DNA from: Marisa cornuarietis
Lineage: Eukaryota; Mollusca; Gastropoda; Architaenioglossa; Ampullariidae
Length of the DNA: 64,000 bases
Direction of reading: 5' to 3'
NCBI GenBank assembly: GCA_004794655.1
Contig: SMMW01000003.1
Span: 1,550,001-1,614,000 of the forward strand
Shown here: positions 47,911 to 57,859 of the stretch, in pieces
Layout of the letters: each line of letters starts with the position of its first letter
How positions within the stretch are numbered: the first letter of the stretch is position 1
The notes under the pieces: model-generated
Database searches by the model: none
Seen by the model: only the letters and a program-made list of their open reading frames with translations
Told to the model about the DNA's origin: nothing
Program-made: the position numbers and the translations under genes

Positions 47911-49445
47911 GTGCTCCTTCAGAAGATGCTGCGGGCCATGGATCAGCAGATGCAGGGAGAGACAACGCCAGTCCTGTAGCCACAGATGATGACGACGATG
48001 ATGCAGAAGAAGATACCACAGGAGATGAGGAGACTGGTCGACAATCTCAGCCACAACCACAGACTGGCGACAGGCTGCTGTCATGTGCGACAGACAAGTG
48101 TCAGGCCCAAGATCTGCTGCAACTGTGTGCAGTTGAGAGGCCAGCTGAGCCAGAACAAGTGACCTCAAAGAGCCCTCAGGCAAGTCTCAACATATCAGTC
48201 CCAGTGCCCCTGACAAGCTTGTCTAATATGACTGTTCCTGCCACCTTTGGCGATGCCAAAACCAAAGACGATGTGATTGGTGCTGTTGGCAAAACCAGCT
48301 CTGCTAAACCAGCTACAGCCAGTAGTGGCAGCACTTGGCGTCCTGATCACACTGGTTCTGACGGTACTTGCACCACACCAGACCAGGTTTCAAGCAGTCC
48401 AACTAGGATGGCTTCTGTCATCGTCCCCATGGCTTCCATTGCCAGAAAAGTTGCAGCATCCCCAGAAGAGAAGGCTGTAGTGGATAGAGCTACTCTCATA
48501 TCCCACACTCACAGCCATCAGTCCCACCACCGGAGTTTGTACGAAAAAATGATTGCCATAGCACCTGCATCGGCTACGGTCACTGGGACCATAGAGGACC
48601 AGCCACTGGACCTGTCTAAAAAGTCCAGCAGGCCTAGGTCTGTTTCAGATCCAGACCCTCCAACAACCTCTCGTGTAAGTGGCAGCAGCAGTTTGATGGG
48701 GTTGGAACGTGAGGGAACAGCGTTGGTAAATGGCAAGTCAAGTTTGGAGAGCCTGCAGCGAAGGTTTGGAGGAGACTTTGCTCTAGAGCAGCTGCGTCGG
48801 CCGAGCAGCATCATTCCCCTCCAGTCAACAGTCCTCCCCACAAGTGCTGCCCTCCGCCCTCTGGCCCCACCTACCAATGGGTTCAGCAGTTTGGGGTCAT
48901 CTTCATTAATGTCTGCAGGCTACCACCATCACCACCACCAACACAATCACCACGGTCACCACAGCTCCTCACACCACCAAGGATCTTCTTCCACCAAAGC
49001 CAGATCTTCCACAAAGGGAGATCACCTTGACAAACTACTGTCAGCAGCTTGCAGCAAGAGCAACAGTCAGCCATCGTTATCCGCCTCTTCCTCAAGTAGT
49101 GCTACATCTGCTGCAGTCAGGAAGCCTTCGACCTCATCAGGCAGTGCAGAACCGGTCAAGAAAACTGAATCCAGTGCATGCCCAAAGACAAAATCTTGTA
49201 GCAGCAGTAGCAATGTGTCGGCCGTGTCAGGGACAAGCAGCAACAGCACCTCAGGGGGAGTCAATGGAGGTGACAGCGAGAGTAAGTACACCATTCACCG
49301 CTGCTCATGTCAGAAGACATTCGGAACATTGTACGCACTGAGCGCTCATCTCCAGGAGACAGGACATGTACCTGGGTCCAGCAAGCAAGCCTCTCTCATG
49401 GACTACCCTAAGCTCGTTCGTGGGCAGGATATGTGGCTGAATCAG
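47911..49445 (+). CDS. tsh: teashirt exon with acidic N-terminus, CtBP motif, His-rich run and zinc finger 1
   Basis: The acceptor is a pyrimidine-rich tract ending in CAG at 47,908-47,910. The exon opens with two bases of a codon begun upstream (phase 1). Counting the first whole codon as residue 1, it encodes 511 residues. It shows an acidic stretch (a run of Asp and Glu near residues 24-38), a PLDLSKK motif at residues 231-237 (48,603-48,623) that matches the CtBP-binding consensus PxDLS, a His-rich run at about residues 337-352, long Ser-rich stretches, and finger 1 at residues 464-485. Finger 1 has CSC (one residue between the cysteines instead of two), then x12-H-x5-H. The exon closes with LVRGQDMWLNQ, a stretch typical of teashirt proteins. 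The donor is CAG|GTAACA at 49,446. An ATG at 47,814 is in the same frame, but the peptide from there to the acceptor is very hydrophobic and looks like translated polypyrimidine intron sequence. Confidence 0.93.
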
Positions 49446-52400
49446 GTAACACAATTACAAAAGTGAAATGATTTAATCTTCTTAGCACGACATAAAACTA
49501 TAACTTTAATCACAATGACTGACTTATAACTGACGACTGTGAAGACGACAGTGGGTGAAGTTTGTTTTTTTATTATTGCTGCTCTGAGGTAAACATTAGA
49601 CCAAATAACCTAAACATTCTGGGGAAAGAGAAAACTTGAACTTTGCAATAAAAGTAATGAAAATCGCCTTCCCCGCTAAACATGTTCACTTTCCAAGAGA
49701 AGGAGTCTAAACATAAATGTTGAGGCAAGAGAGAGTGCATAGTGTAAGGGAGGTTATGTGGGGAAAAGCAAGAGGAGGGGGTCTCAGAGGTGGGTGACTG
49801 GAGGTAATGTATGATGGAAGAATGAAACAGAACACTGATTGACTTAAGAGGGGAGAACAGTGCAATAAGTACATCCACTATAATAATAATAATACAGTGC
49901 ATTTCTATAGTGCCCAAGCCAGGCGTACAGTGCTTTACAGATATACCTATAGATGAAGGTGGACAGAAGATAAGTTTAGACTATAATCCAGTTTCGAGTT
50001 AGGAGCTACTGTGCTCTTCTAAAACATCTTTTTAGCTGAGTAACTGACTTAACTCTCTCTTTCCATAGCTGTCTGCTGCAAGTGATTTACAATTACCAAT
50101 ACTGCTTTTTCAAGAAAAGTCACACAAAATGGTCTTTACAGCATGTAAGGATGGTGTTATAATATTTGTAAAGCTGCCAAGCTCACAACAATAATTTTTT
50201 CATGCTGACTGAAAGATATCGTGGTCAAGAGCCACCAGTCAGACATGCTACGGGAAATCTGTTTTCTGGAGTAATACATTTTAATCCAGGATTGAGAGAC
50301 AAACTCGTGTAGTCACTTCACTCAAGGTGCCTGCAAGCTGTGTGTGTCTCTTGCTACTTGCACTGTGTTCATGTCACACTGCATCAGCTTCATGAATAGT
50401 TTTGGAACTTTGTTACCATGAGGACTGGTTATCTAAAATTCTCAAGTAGATTTTTCTTGTCTCTTTGAAACCTTACATAAACTAGCCTGCAGATGAGACA
50501 GTAACAGCTACAAAGCCTGCCAAAAGAGAAAGACATGGGATGAGACAGTAGCAGCTATAAAACTGTGCCAGAACAGGAAGAAATGAGGGGAAGGGCAAAG
50601 AGAAAAAATGGCAACTAGGAAGCTGCAGTGAGCGTTGTCAGCCCTTTCTTGTTTCAGCATGGGCAGAATGATCTCCGTGTTCTTGCTGTAGACCCTCCTG
50701 AATGTTTGATGACTTCATCAAATAACTGAGACGGCAATGCGCACTATCAACATTAGGGTATATGAGTAATAAATCAGGATTATAATGATTTTGAGTGAAT
50801 CTAGACACAGTGGCTGTCACTGGACTTTTGATCAGCTTTCTATAAGCTTCTTTCATAATACTGTGCTTCTTTCAAACCTGAAGAGAAATGAACCGTTGTA
50901 TGATATTGTAGTGGAGCTAGATTTAGCTGCAGTCTTCCTGTTTGTCTAGTTTCCTGCATATAGAAGCATGCTCGCCTGGGAAAGGCAAATGAAACTGTGT
51001 TCCCTTGCTTCAACCATCATTACCATGTCGATCTGTGAGAATAACACTTAATGTGGCATGTGGTTCATGTTGCTCTGTCTCTCTGAAGCAACTTTCATTT
51101 GTCGACCTCCATCACCACTGCTTCATTCATCTATACAAAATGTGAAATGGTGAACTTAAAGAATAGGAAAAATAGAGAAAATAACATTTGAAAGTGAACA
51201 AAAAGGCCTAGAGTTTAGTTCTGTTTACAGTTGAATGAAAGAGATTTGTTAGAACTGTCTCCTTAGCACTTTGCCAACACAGATCTTTGTACACACATGA
51301 ATGCAGGCTAAATATAAGGAGGGTTCATAGCATGAATATATCTAATTTTGCACATTTCCAAGTAAATGATTTCAATATGTTAGGCATCGGGTGGGGTCTA
51401 TAAGAGGACAGAGAATTGTGATGAGGAATTATTCATTATCCTATTTTCTTTTTGGGTGTCTCAGTATCAAAGCTGATATGCAAACACAGTTCACATCTTT
51501 GTGTGCTTTTGTGTTTATCGCATCACCTGCAAACGAATGATACTAACTGCTTGTTTACAGTGCTGGCCTCTCTCTTTGTTTACAGGAGTCAGAACAGACA
51601 CGTCGTATTTTACGGTGCATGCAGTGTGGAGAATCGTTCAAGTCATTACCAATGCTTACTGTCCACATGATGCAGACCCAGCACTACTCAAAAATTGTCA
51701 GTGCTGACCATGGACGCCGGTCCCACAAATGCTCAGCATACTGTGAGCGAGAGCTGGACCGCGAGTGTATCTTTAAATGCAAGGTGACTCCTTATAGCTT
51801 TTCTGGAATTCTGGTCCTGAATGATGTGAATTTGAAATGCAGTGGAAGGTCCTGGTACAATTAGAACAGCCTACAAATAACATTTAAAACCCAGTTTCCA
51901 AAAGTGCAGATGAGGCATTTATTTACTCATGCAGCATCCCTTATGAGTAGATAAGGATTTAGAAAATACCAAGATTCCCAGAAGGTATAAAAATGTATGA
52001 AGGTGAATAAAAGAATGTCTTTGTTTTTCATCAGTATTCTCTTTTCTCCTGCCTACGAAACCTTTCGAAAACTAACATCCTTTTATTTAAATTTTCAGGT
52101 GTGTCAGGATACATACCCTGACATGGAGGGTCTAGCCAACCACATGATTGTATCAGGCCACCATAAAAAGCAAGTTCTCCGTTCTCATAACTATCCTGAG
52201 CTGGGTTTGCGACACAAACAGCGGAAGCGTTTCCTCAGTGATGACCAGGCTGGATCTACAGTTGCCTCCCTTCTGGAATACAAGAGGAAGTACTTGGGAG
52301 GCAGTGGTGGATCCAATGGCTACCTGAGTCAGGTGGGTCAGCCCACAGGAACTAGTGCAGCTGACAGTCACATCTCATGTGAAGTGTGTGGCAAAAAGAT

Positions 52401-54798
52401 TGAGACACGTCAGTTTGTGGAGCACATCAAGGCATGCCTCAGGCAAAAATCTGAGGTGATTGATGCTCTGAAAAGCAAACTGTCTGCTGAGGAGAACGCC
52501 ACAAACAAATCAGGGGGCACCAGACCTTTTGGTGAAGCAGCGCCAGCATCTTGTTCAGCTTCCTCACTTGATGCAAATGAGCAGCCTCTCCCAAGCACAA
52601 AAGACAGCGCCCTCTTTAAACGTCTTGAAGTAGCATCACAGAGCAACACTGGGTCATCAGATGATAAGAAACTGGTGATGCTGAAGAAAGAGAGTGGTGG
52701 TGATAATGACATTGATGATAACTGTCAAAAGGATATGAGATGCAAATACTTGGCAGAACCCATGGATACTGACTGTAAAGAAATTGAAGGCGAGAACTTT
52801 GCAAAATCTCAAATGAAAGATATGGAAAACAGCCATGTGAAGTCACCAGACTTTGCTGGTGACGACCCTGCATCTCGGACTTTAAGAGAGAAGGTTGGTG
52901 AATTGGAAACTTTTGTTAAGAAAGAATCTCTTCCTGAAGATGAAACAAAACAAGCTGACAACATTCTTCCACCATCTGAATTGTCTTTCCTATCAAAATC
53001 ATTGAAAGAGGACACAGGTTTAAGAACATCTCCACTGTTGAAAGGAAATATGTCGAAAGAAGAGTTAAAAGTTTCTCGAGACAGTTTATCTCAGCCTTTT
53101 GATGAGGACAATGCTTCAAGGTCGCCATGTCCGAGCAGTGAGTCAAGCCAGTCAGGAGGCAGCAAATACTCTTCCCCTATAGTCAGTTCACCCTCATCTA
53201 GACAGTTGCCAACTCCTGTTACTCAAGCCTCAGCAGAGAGGGTGGTAAAGCGAGAATTGGAGGAGGGACTGCCAACAGAAGACAGCAACAGCAATTGCAA
53301 GAAGATCAAACTGGAACCAGGTCTCAACAAGCAGCTTGAAAATCCCACATCGGATCCCAGTGTGCTGTCATTGGAAGGATGGGAAGAGAAAAAATCTGGA
53401 GACCACAGCAGTGGTGGCGGTAAGGAAGGAGGGAAGAGTTTAGACATCATTGACCCCAACAGCACTGAGGAGGGAGCTGCGGAGGGCGGAAGTTCAGCTC
53501 TCAAGGCAATGGAGTCCTTCATCCAGCGAAGTTTTAGTTCAAAGTTTGATGCCCGGCGCAGCTCACTGTCACCGATGTTCAGCATGGTGAGCAGCACCAC
53601 CCACCTCCCACCACTCCTTGGCATGAGCAAGGGGGTTCTCCCTCTTTCTTCCTCCCATCCTCCAGCATCTAGCAGCTCATCCTCTTTGAGTCACCTGACC
53701 AAGTTCACCAGGTTCTTTTCATCTGTCCCTTCCTCATCCTCTAAATATCTTGATGTAGGTTTGGACATCACCCATCCATCTTATGACAAGGGTGTCCTTT
53801 CAGCTCTCAGTGCTAAATCTGCTGAAATCCTTGAGCGTAACAGAATTCACAGTAGGAGCTCACCTCACTCAGTCGTTATCAGCAGTTCAATGAAAAGTAC
53901 TTCAGAAACAAAAGAAAAGTCTGGTGCTCAAGATCAGAGAGGGAGTGAGAACAAGCATGATGATATTAGTGATGAAGAGAACAATGAGGATCAAAATTGC
54001 AATCAGTCACTCCCAGGGGACAGTAAGGACAAAGAAGAGAATTTAGCTGACAAGTACCTCAACCCTGATGAGGACAGCGGTGATAGTGTTGGCCCAAGCA
54101 AGGAGGGAGAGGAAGGTGGTAGCAGTGGGAAATCTGGTGGTGGTACAGCAGGAAGCAGTGGGGGTGGCAGTGGAGGGAAGCAGTCTGCCTTGGATTCTCT
54201 GAGCAGCTTTGTCTATGGTCAGCCAATGACCAGTGAGCATCCTTTGGACAGCCTGCAGAAGCTGCTAGCCAAGTCTGACATTCCAAAAATGATGGCTGCT
54301 TCTGCCGCTGCCTCCCATGCCTTGTACAATCCCCACCATCCGTACCTTCACGAGCACCCTCTTGACCACATCCGCTTCACGCCTCCAGATTTTCCAGCCC
54401 CTTCTTCGTCATCGTCTCTTCCCTTGAACCTGTCGCTGAAGCCAGTGGATGGCTGCAGTGGTACAGATGATGACGATGACAACTTGGAGTACCCGCTTGA
54501 CTCAGAGTCGCCCTCGACTTCTCGTGATGGGGACGATCGTGACACAAACAGCCCAAGCGGGGCTCAAGGCCCAGATGGAGAATTGACCGACTATAAGTGT
54601 ACTGCCTGTAGCCGCAGGTTTGCTTCCAAAGGGTCCTACAGGTATCACCTGAGTCGCTGCCACCTGTCTAGCGTCAAGAAATATGGCATCAAGGAGGCAT
54701 TCAACATGTCTCCTTATGTTTACCTACCATTAGACCACACAGCCAAGTTCACCAAGTACTACCAAATGGCACAAGAGTTGGCCAACAAAGGCAAGTGA
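47911..54798 (+). CDS. tsh: Teashirt-family zinc-finger transcription factor, three coding exons seen (5' incomplete)
   Basis: This is the only clear gene of the window. Exons 47,911-49,445, 51,586-51,783 and 52,099-54,798 join with GT-AG introns of 2,140 and 315 bp, both phase 0, and encode at least 1,476 residues. Teashirt proteins are nuclear zinc-finger factors, usually repressors, that act in body patterning with Hox and Wnt inputs. Family identity rests on three widely spaced C-x2-C-x12-H-x5-H fingers (the first with a shortened Cys pair), the LVRGQDMWLNQ segment leading into finger 2, the HKCSAYC segment before finger 3, and a C-terminal C2H2 finger. Two CtBP-type motifs (PLDLS and PLNLS) fit a repressor role. 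No homeodomain is visible between finger 4 and the last finger, as in insect teashirt and unlike vertebrate TSHZ1-3. At about 1,480 residues it is longer than fly or vertebrate family members (about 950-1,080) because of Ser-, Gly- and acid-rich linkers. The N-terminal exon is unproven: the first exon seen begins in phase 1. Confidence 0.95.
49446..51585 (+). other. teashirt intron between fingers 1 and 2
   Basis: This 2,140-bp intron is bounded by GTAACA and TTTACAG and is AT-rich with no coding signal. It carries a 5'-truncated LINE 3' tail on the minus strand at about 49,879-49,945. Two similar sentences about 70 bp apart (near 50,490 and 50,540, sharing GAGACAGTA-CAGCTA-AAA-CTG) look like a small imperfect duplication. 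Nothing else is recognised. Confidence 0.85.
49879..49945 (-). mobile_element. 5'-truncated LINE 3' tail inside teashirt intron
   Basis: On the minus strand it reads CTGTAAAGCACTGTACGCC, then GGGCACTATAGAAATGCACTG and (TATTAT)n. This is the AAGCGCTxxxxxC...GCGCTATAxAAATGC(ATT)n terminus also seen at 4,803-4,872, here with its CpG sites decayed to CA/TG. Nothing coding is attached. Confidence 0.65.
51586..51783 (+). CDS. tsh: teashirt exon with zinc finger 2 and start of finger 3
   Basis: This 198-bp exon encodes 66 residues (512-577 of the visible protein), phase 0 at both ends. The acceptor is TTTGTTTACAG at 51,575-51,585 and the donor AAG|GTGACT at 51,784. It starts ESEQTRRILRC, directly continuing the LNQ of the previous exon as in other teashirt proteins. 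Finger 2 is CMQC-x12-H-x5-H (51,616-51,684). It is followed by a basic segment and HKCSAYC, a conserved teashirt spacer, and the exon ends at the first cysteine and lysine of finger 3 (FKCK). The short size and lack of an in-frame start mean that only splicing makes sense of it. Confidence 0.93.
51784..52098 (+). other. teashirt intron splitting zinc finger 3
   Basis: This 315-bp phase 0 intron lies between the codons for CK and VC of the first cysteine pair of finger 3. It is AT-rich with a polypyrimidine-like tract (TTTTATTTAAATTTTCAG) before the acceptor. Confidence 0.9.
52099..54798 (+). CDS. tsh: teashirt terminal coding exon: finger 3, C2HC finger 4, regulatory linkers, C-terminal finger
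   Basis: The acceptor is ATTTTCAG at 52,091-52,098; the stop is TGA at 54,796-54,798. It encodes 899 residues (578-1,476). VC completes finger 3 (CKVC-x12-H-x5-H). Basic RHKQRKR near residue 610 is a plausible nuclear localisation signal. CEVC...H...C at residues 671-690 (52,378-52,437) looks like a C2HC finger. The central part is rich in Ser, Asp, Glu and Lys, with sumoylation-type sites (VKRE near 53,245, IKLE near 53,310). A Ser-Gly tract lies near 54,115-54,180. HPLDSLQKLLAKSD (near 54,238-54,280) resembles a conserved teashirt block. PLNLSLK (54,421-54,441, residues 1,352-1,358) is a second CtBP-type motif. The last finger, CTAC-x12-H-x4-H, lies at 54,598-54,663 and is followed by a 40-residue tail rich in Tyr and Lys. 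The in-frame ATG at 51,997 is in intron 2 and is not taken as a start. Confidence 0.94.
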   Translation: MCQDTYPDMEGLANHMIVSGHHKKQVLRSHNYPELGLRHKQRKRFLSDDQAGSTVASLLEYKRKYLGGSGGSNGYLSQVGQPTGTSAADSHISCEVCGKKIETRQFVEHIKACLRQKSEVIDALKSKLSAEENATNKSGGTRPFGEAAPASCSASSLDANEQPLPSTKDSALFKRLEVASQSNTGSSDDKKLVMLKKESGGDNDIDDNCQKDMRCKYLAEPMDTDCKEIEGENFAKSQMKDMENSHVKSPDFAGDDPASRTLREKVGELETFVKKESLPEDETKQADNILPPSELSFLSKSLKEDTGLRTSPLLKGNMSKEELKVSRDSLSQPFDEDNASRSPCPSSESSQSGGSKYSSPIVSSPSSRQLPTPVTQASAERVVKRELEEGLPTEDSNSNCKKIKLEPGLNKQLENPTSDPSVLSLEGWEEKKSGDHSSGGGKEGGKSLDIIDPNSTEEGAAEGGSSALKAMESFIQRSFSSKFDARRSSLSPMFSMVSSTTHLPPLLGMSKGVLPLSSSHPPASSSSSSLSHLTKFTRFFSSVPSSSSKYLDVGLDITHPSYDKGVLSALSAKSAEILERNRIHSRSSPHSVVISSSMKSTSETKEKSGAQDQRGSENKHDDISDEENNEDQNCNQSLPGDSKDKEENLADKYLNPDEDSGDSVGPSKEGEEGGSSGKSGGGTAGSSGGGSGGKQSALDSLSSFVYGQPMTSEHPLDSLQKLLAKSDIPKMMAASAAASHALYNPHHPYLHEHPLDHIRFTPPDFPAPSSSSSLPLNLSLKPVDGCSGTDDDDDNLEYPLDSESPSTSRDGDDRDTNSPSGAQGPDGELTDYKCTACSRRFASKGSYRYHLSRCHLSSVKKYGIKEAFNMSPYVYLPLDHTAKFTKYYQMAQELANKGK

Positions 54799-56211
54799 TA
54801 GCATAGTGCATGTGACCCCAGACTTTGTTGGCAAGCTTTGCAAGTGCCAGCCATCAACAGAAGACACTTTGAATCTGTCTCTAAATTGCTGCATGATCTG
54901 GGCAGCCGAGGCTAGAAGCAAAGTGACAGGATGCAAGGTTTTATATTGGGTGTTCACTGTGAGCAGGATGCAAGTGGGTAACGATGACCAGTGGACTGCA
55001 CAGCCAGATGGCCATGGGTTATGAATGGTGTGTTATGTGGCCTTGACATGAATAAAAATAGGTCTCATCCTGTCAGTGGCAGGCTTGTTGACCTGCAGTT
55101 GACTCCTGGATTCTTGAAGTTCTGAAACACCAGGGGAGATGGGTGAATGTGAGCCTGCATCTCTAAGGACTGAGTTTGACAGAAGTATCTTTAACTACCT
55201 CTGCAAAGTGACCACAGCACAAGGATACTACAAAAGCATGTAAATTGTGATTTCAAGCTTAGAGTGATCATATGATGGCACTCTTTCAGGAAGGAGACTA
55301 GAACAAGAAGTGGCAAATGTAAAAAAATGGGCTTATGATGTGTAGTATGTTTTTTTGAAAACCTAGCCTATGTAAGTTAAAGAAAAATGGCATTAGAAAG
55401 ATTGTACTGGACCAATGAGCGTCACCTTTCAGGCGTGTGCCCAGAAAGTTTTGATTTGCTGTATTTTTTGTTTGTAGTGTACGTACAACCCTAACACTTA
55501 CATACCAACCAATGGAGAATTTGAAGAAATCTGAAATTTTAAATGGCTTGAAAAAGTGATACATCTGACATGATAGCCTATCATGCATGGATAAAACTAA
55601 AATGTCTGCTTGGTTGATACAAATCAGTTCTGAAACTCATTCTTATCTTTTCAACCATTGAGGAGATCCCAATTAATTGATACCAACCATAGCAGTGGCA
55701 GACACAATCCACAATGCCTCTAAAGTTTTCATAGTAAAGACCACCCCTGGAGCCTACATCAGATTGGATTGTAAAGCTTTGAAGAGGTTTTTGTGAAAAG
55801 TGCAAAACTTTAAAAGAGTACACAGTGTCATATTAGTTTAGTAAGCCAGGATTAAGAACAGTAAAAGAAGCATGCATTTACTCATTCTAAACTGTGTGTG
55901 ACGTCAGTGTGATGTCTCTGTAAAAGTGAAGTATTATTGAAATTCCTTTTCAAGTAAAAAGGGTTGAATTTTGTCTTGTCCAATGAGTATCCATTGGAAA
56001 GCAAGACTAAATAAATTTTCAGTTTTAGATTTTTGCTCTTTGCTTGATCGCCTGCAAATTCTTGCACTGACAACTTGTGCTTAGGAATCTGCAGACAACA
56101 TGATTTGTGCCATTTTCCAGTATCAGTTTTATTGTGAATAGTTTTTGAGCAAGTTTGCCTTTCATTGAATGTATGAAAGATGTTTGACCTGCATAATAGT
56201 CTACTGAAGAA

Positions 56212-56243
<32 letters not shown>

Positions 56244-57840
56244 TGTGTGTGTGTGTCCTTGTGTATATTTGTTAGTTCTGAAGTCAGTATTCAACCGTTC
56301 ATGATTGGCTTTTCAGACTTCCAGAAAATTGAAGTACAGCATTCATGAGATTACCTAACAGAAAGTTAGCATGGAGAAACAGAGCACATCATGGAAAGTC
56401 CCTTCCCTCAAAAACGTTGATTGAACATGATCACACAGTTTGTCAGCATGGCTTCTAAATCTCAACCCAGCATTTTGCATCGTACACTATGACCAGAGAA
56501 TAAAAGTTATTTTCAAAGTATTCCTTTCAGTCTTGATAAAAGCTTATGTCCAGCAGTTTTATAAGCTGTGTAGGCTGCAATGATATAATTTTCAGTAAAA
56601 ATGACACAGAGAGCATAGTTTATGGTTTAATCTAAAGCAGGCAACAATTGTTTTCTCATCAATATTTATTGCAACATTATGGGCTAGCATTGTCATCTCT
56701 ATCTGGCATTATGCAGTTATGTTTTGTCAGTCCCAATTTGTGAACAGTTTTCTCCCTTTAACAAATTTTAACAGCCTAAGCTGGCTTACTCAAACATTGT
56801 GCATGTGCCATAGTGACACTGACACATTGTGTTTGTAGGTTAAAAGCTACACACATTCACATGCACACACACACACACACTCCCCTTCTTTCTCTCTGTT
56901 GTTTAATTTAGTTGTCTTTTGAGGCTCTTTTAGACTCAAAATGACTTTGCATACACTTCAGCTACTTTAAAAATAAGTCTGTCAAATTTGTTCTTGTATT
57001 TTTATTAGTAGCTTCGTATTAGCTCGACCACTGCCAGGTAATCAGTTGCTTCGAATGGATAGAGAAACTATAACCATGGGCTAGTAACTACACTTCACCC
57101 AATGGCTAGGGGGGGTTGTAACTGCTTTGTAACCACATTTTTGTCTGATAGCTCTAGTTGGAGTTGTCTATGCAGCTATTCACAAGTGTCTCATTAGAAG
57201 AATACTTATCTTCGTCACCAACCACAATCATCAATATAAAGGTTCTAAACTATAACGAGAGAAGTTGGAGGCAAGTTACTATAGTAACTTTAGTAGTCAG
57301 TACAGCATAATGGTTAAAAAAGTTGAGGCATACCTGTGAAGATCAGTTTGTGGTTATTTTTAAATTAAAAATGCATGGTACGACTGCTGTGCACACAAAC
57401 TGACATAATGTAAGCAGAGTATTTATGATTTAGCTGAACTGTACATTTAACTTTGTGATGACCATATTCGGTTATCAACAGCTGAGTCATGCCATATAGA
57501 CGGACTAAGTGGGACATTGAGCAAAATGCACCACCGTGTCCATCAAGTTTTACAAGCCTACAGTCTACTGACTGATGTACTAATAAATAGAATGCCGATG
57601 TATCGAGGTATGGATTAGCCTGTTGTGCATTTAAGTGTATATGTCATATAACAACAGCTTCTACCAAAGTATTGTCTTGTTTCACCTGCCTGCATACATC
57701 TTCAATATTGCTATGCTTCAGGTCTGAAATTTGATTACCAAGTTTATAATGTATAAAACTTATTTGTGATATATGCATAATGACTGATACTGTTTAATCC
57801 CTAAATGCTGTAAATAAAACAGCAAATGTCAACTATGTGT
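54799..57840 (+). other. Probable teashirt 3' UTR
   Basis: AT-rich non-coding DNA follows the stop. AATAAA occurs at 55,051, 56,499 and 57,813. The last is followed by a GU-rich stretch (TATGTGTTGACTGTGTGC), so cleavage near 57,835-57,845 is the best guess, giving a UTR of about 3 kb. A compound GT/GA microsatellite lies at 56,209-56,258 and a CA run at 56,864-56,880. The end is inferred, not proven. Confidence 0.55.
57813..57818 (+). promoter_or_regulatory. Best-placed poly(A) signal AATAAA for teashirt
   Basis: The canonical hexamer sits in TAAATAAAACAGC, with a downstream GT-rich element within 30 bases. Alternatives are 55,051, 56,499, 58,055 and 59,752. Confidence 0.5.
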
Positions 57841-57859
57841 TGACTGTGTGCATTATGTT

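Noticed and set aside
51997..52098. In-frame ATG upstream of the last teashirt exon
   Set aside because: It lies in the intron before a clear acceptor, and the finger 3 cysteine pair is only complete when spliced to the exon ending at 51,783.
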